A stretch of DNA of 64,000 bases from Sipunculus nudus. Taxonomy: Eukaryota; Annelida; Sipuncula; Golfingiida; Sipunculidae. Made by a program: the position numbers and the translations under genes. Under the pieces are notes generated by a model. That model saw nothing but the letters and a program-made list of their open reading frames with translations, did no database searches and had not been told where the DNA came from. Of the stretch, positions 60,994-64,000 are shown piece by piece; within the stretch, counting starts at the first letter, position 1, and the number at the start of each line of letters is the position of its first letter. The stretch is taken from assembly GCA_026874595.1 (NCBI GenBank), contig CM049316.1, positions 13,628,839-13,692,838 of the forward strand. The letters run 5' to 3'.

Positions 60994-62739
60994 CTGAAAA
61001 AGATGCCAAAAATTTACGATCAAGTTAATACTGTGGTTGGTTTCATATTCACTAGGTTAAAAGTTCCTAATTTCCCTTTTCATTGTTCCACAGGGGTTCT
61101 ACTTTCTTGATTTCATCATACAGTTTACTACACAGAGTATATCCTTTATTTTCTGATTTATTTTATATGCTAAACTATCTCATATTATTGATAATATCAA
61201 ACTTTAACTTAAGGATAACATAATAGATCTGTTAATATTAATACCATCAAACCAAGCTAAAAGCATATTTAATGTTTATGAGATATGTAGATTGGGCATC
61301 TTATTCATAAATGTTTTATTTTTAGCAATAATTTCCTTTTTGTGAAAATCACTAATTTGAACCCCTCGTGAATATAAAGCTGTCAACAGTGTACAAAATG
61401 CTGCAATATTTATCATAATCAAAAATATGAACAGAAAGGTAAATAGAGTAAGCACTATAGATGTATAGCCGATATTATGTTCACAATTGCTACTTTCATG
61501 TATATAAAAAAAACAAGGGACCTATGGGTCACGGCGCTCAGCTGTTATATATGATAAAAAAATATGATTTAGAAATGAGGCACATGCTGGTTTTATGTGG
61601 TAATAAAAATAAGCTGTATTATGAGTTGTTGTTTAGCTTATGTATGATTTTGATAGTACCTTTGGAGACAGGAAAGAGGAATAATTTCATTTATTTTATT
61701 AACAAATGGAGTGCGATTGTCACACAGATTTTGACTTGGCCATATAACTTATAAGCAGAACATATAATATAAGAGTTTAACTATTTATTAAAAAAATTAC
61801 AAATATTGTCCCAAATATAATTTTTATTAAAAATAATAAGAGAACAGTATGATTTTTTCAAATAAAATATAACTGAAATCATTATTAAAATAATATTAAA
61901 GAATATATTCATGAATGCATTCATTAATACATTTTGAAAGTATTTGCACTGGTATTCATATACTTTCATTTTTACCTGAATTCCCATTCTTATGAAAGAA
62001 ATTTTATAATGGAGTACATATTCATATTCGTGTTTAAACACAATTGCAAAGTATTCGCACCATGTCTGGTATTTATTCAGTTTTCACCAAACAATGATGT
62101 TGAGAATCCAGAATATACAAAATTCACACATTAAAATAATGATCATAAGTACCTGGTTTTATGGCTTTTATTTATATTTAAAAAAATGTAATATATTCAT
62201 TTTGGACTAATTTCACATCAATGTACTAACTATAGACACAGTAGGAATCTAGATAATAATATTATCAACTGCATCTTTGTCTATCATTAATTTCCTTCAT
62301 ATGATCCCTAATGATTAGTAATGAATTATATGATTTACTTTTTTATCATTAAAATTGAACTGAAAAATACCATAGGTGACTGCATGGTGTTATTTGGAAT
62401 ACGTGACATTCTATCCATCGATACAAGATTCTTATATCATCGGTAACTGCAAGTTAATTTCCTGTTATTATCAACTAACAAATTCCTTTTCTATTTTTCT
62501 TTAATTTGTTATTAAAAACCAATAAAAATTTATTAATTTATTGTTTATTGTTATGTTGTTGGTTAAAACTACTAGATGAGTTGGGTTGGACACCTGGATC
62601 AACTGTGGCTGGCCATTATATGATAAGCTGCCTGGAGCCCCAGTTTATGCCTCACCTCAAGCATGCATAATTTGCTGAAAGTTCAACAAGGTCAACATAC
62701 AGGTGACTCAAGAGGTGCTACAGAGAGCCAAGGTCTGAC
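60994..62739 (-). other. CEP192 intron, very AT-rich
   Basis: Upstream of the first visible CEP192 exon (acceptor at 60994). No further exon with matching phase was found up to the window edge. Confidence 0.55.
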
Positions 62740-64000
62740 ATGGTCTCATAAAAACATTAATAAAAGCTACAATATTTGGCCAATTTCCTTCAGCTTTTTA
62801 AACTAAAAAGCTGAAATCTTTATGTGTGCATGATATGAAAATTATATCAACAGTGCTCACAGGAAACAAACATGCCATGGTCAAAGTTGGGCAAAATTTA
62901 AGGTACTAATTTTATATTTATCCTAATAACTTATAAAATTTGAAAAATTCAGAACTAATTTTGGGTATTCAATTGAATCTTGATTAAATAATGTTACATC
63001 CCTGACAAAAAATCTCTAGCTTCAGCAATCCTCTTGTTAAGGGAGTAAATATATATCTTGATTTTTTACAAAGTGCATTATGTTTGGGCCCATAACTTAA
63101 AACAATTATGCAATACTGACATCATTTCTGGCATGTGCATAGAGAATGTATAGAAAAATATGTATATTATATATGATTAAAGTCAGATTAGTGGTTTTGA
63201 TATTAGGCAGTCTTGAAGTGTAACAATGGGTTTTTAATGGAAAAATGAAGTTTTTCATTAATATCTCGAAGGTATTAAGTCCTAGTGACCAAATTCTTGG
63301 CATAGTAGGGGATTTTTGAGACATCTAATTGCATGCCAAATTTAAGGAACTGAGAGCTGAAGCTGGGGAGCTGAGCACTTGCAAACTGCATGACACTAGC
63401 TTGATGTAAACAATATGTTACATGGTGCTTGAAAACTTGAATAAAATCTACAGTTTTTGATCAACTGGTTTCAAATTTTTGGTGTTTACAGACAAAATAT
63501 AAAAAAAACATGCTGTGAAAATTAAATCCACAGTACTTACAGGAAAAAAACGTGCCATGGTCAAAGTTGGGCAAAATTTAGGGTACAAATTTTTTATTTT
63601 TGTTAATATTTTAAATAATTTAAAAGATTTTGATCTAATTTTGGGTATACAATTTAATTTTGATTAATTTAAGTTATATTACTGGAAAAAAAGTTTATAG
63701 CTTTAACATATTTTGTGTTAAGTGATCAAATATCTTTCCTGATTTTTTACACAATGCATTATGTTTGGGCCCATAACTTTTTAAATTTACATAATACACA
63801 CATAATTTCTGGCATGTACATAGGAACTATACAGAGGAATAATTATAGTAAATTTGAGGAAAAACAGATGAGTGGTTTTGATATTAGGCAGTCCTGAAGT
63901 GTAAAAATAGGTTTTAATAAAAAATTGAGGTTTTTCCTTAATTTCTAAAAGGAACGAAGTCGCAAAGACCCAGTTTTCGGCTTGGTAAGAGATTTTGGGG
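62740..64000 (-). repeat. Two tandem copies of a ~681-bp repeat, running off the window
   Basis: GCCATGGTCAAAGTTGGGC (62874, 63554), TGTTTGGGCCCATAACTT (63081, 63762) and GTGGTTTTGATATTAGGCAG (63191, 63872) are offset by about 681. Strand is arbitrary. It may continue beyond 64000, inside or upstream of CEP192. Confidence 0.8.

Overview
This is a eukaryotic, intron-rich, AT-rich stretch of animal genome. It carries part of a metazoan centrosome gene (CEP192/SPD-2 family), a CR1-type LINE with an esterase-like ORF1, a tRNA-derived SINE, several small inverted-repeat elements, many long poly-G/poly-C runs, and tandem repeats ending in GGAC units. This mix suggests a marine invertebrate, most likely a mollusc. 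That assignment is inference; no species-diagnostic gene is present.

Layout. From 1 to about 32 kb no gene can be named. The interval holds AT dinucleotide arrays, a SINE (0.56 kb), a nested direct/inverted repeat (1.67-2.30 kb), a purine-only-strand degenerate minisatellite (7.1-7.86 kb), a MITE (9.97 kb) and a degenerate 141-bp tandem array (27 kb). It also has scattered GC-rich islets with splice-site-like borders on the + strand (10.9, 15.7, 19.6, 25.35 kb), which may be exons of an unrecognised gene or non-coding RNA. A consensus X-box (RFX site) lies at 15.36 kb. At 24.02-24.07 kb the minus strand folds into a complete type I hammerhead ribozyme, abutted by a 27-bp hairpin; this is probably the relic of a Penelope-like element or retrozyme.

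From 32.25 to 44.54 kb lies a two-exon + strand gene with a TATA box and a poly(A) signal. It encodes a 196-residue protein with one membrane segment near its C-terminus and no family that I recognise. Its 11.4-kb intron contains a foldback MITE (36.65-37.04 kb) and an almost intact minus-strand CR1-like retrotransposon (38.1-42.27 kb) whose ORF2 has one frameshift and one nonsense codon.

From about 61.0 kb down to 51.2 kb on the minus strand are the last 13 exons (641 codons) of a CEP192/SPD-2 orthologue. All splice phases agree and the C-terminus is complete; the 5' part lies beyond the window. Its introns and 3' flank contain inverted repeats, a GGAC-tailed dispersed repeat, a minisatellite and a 97-bp tandem duplication that includes the stop codon. 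The window ends in two copies of a ~681-bp tandem repeat. The unknown gene and CEP192 converge, and nothing in the sequence links their functions.
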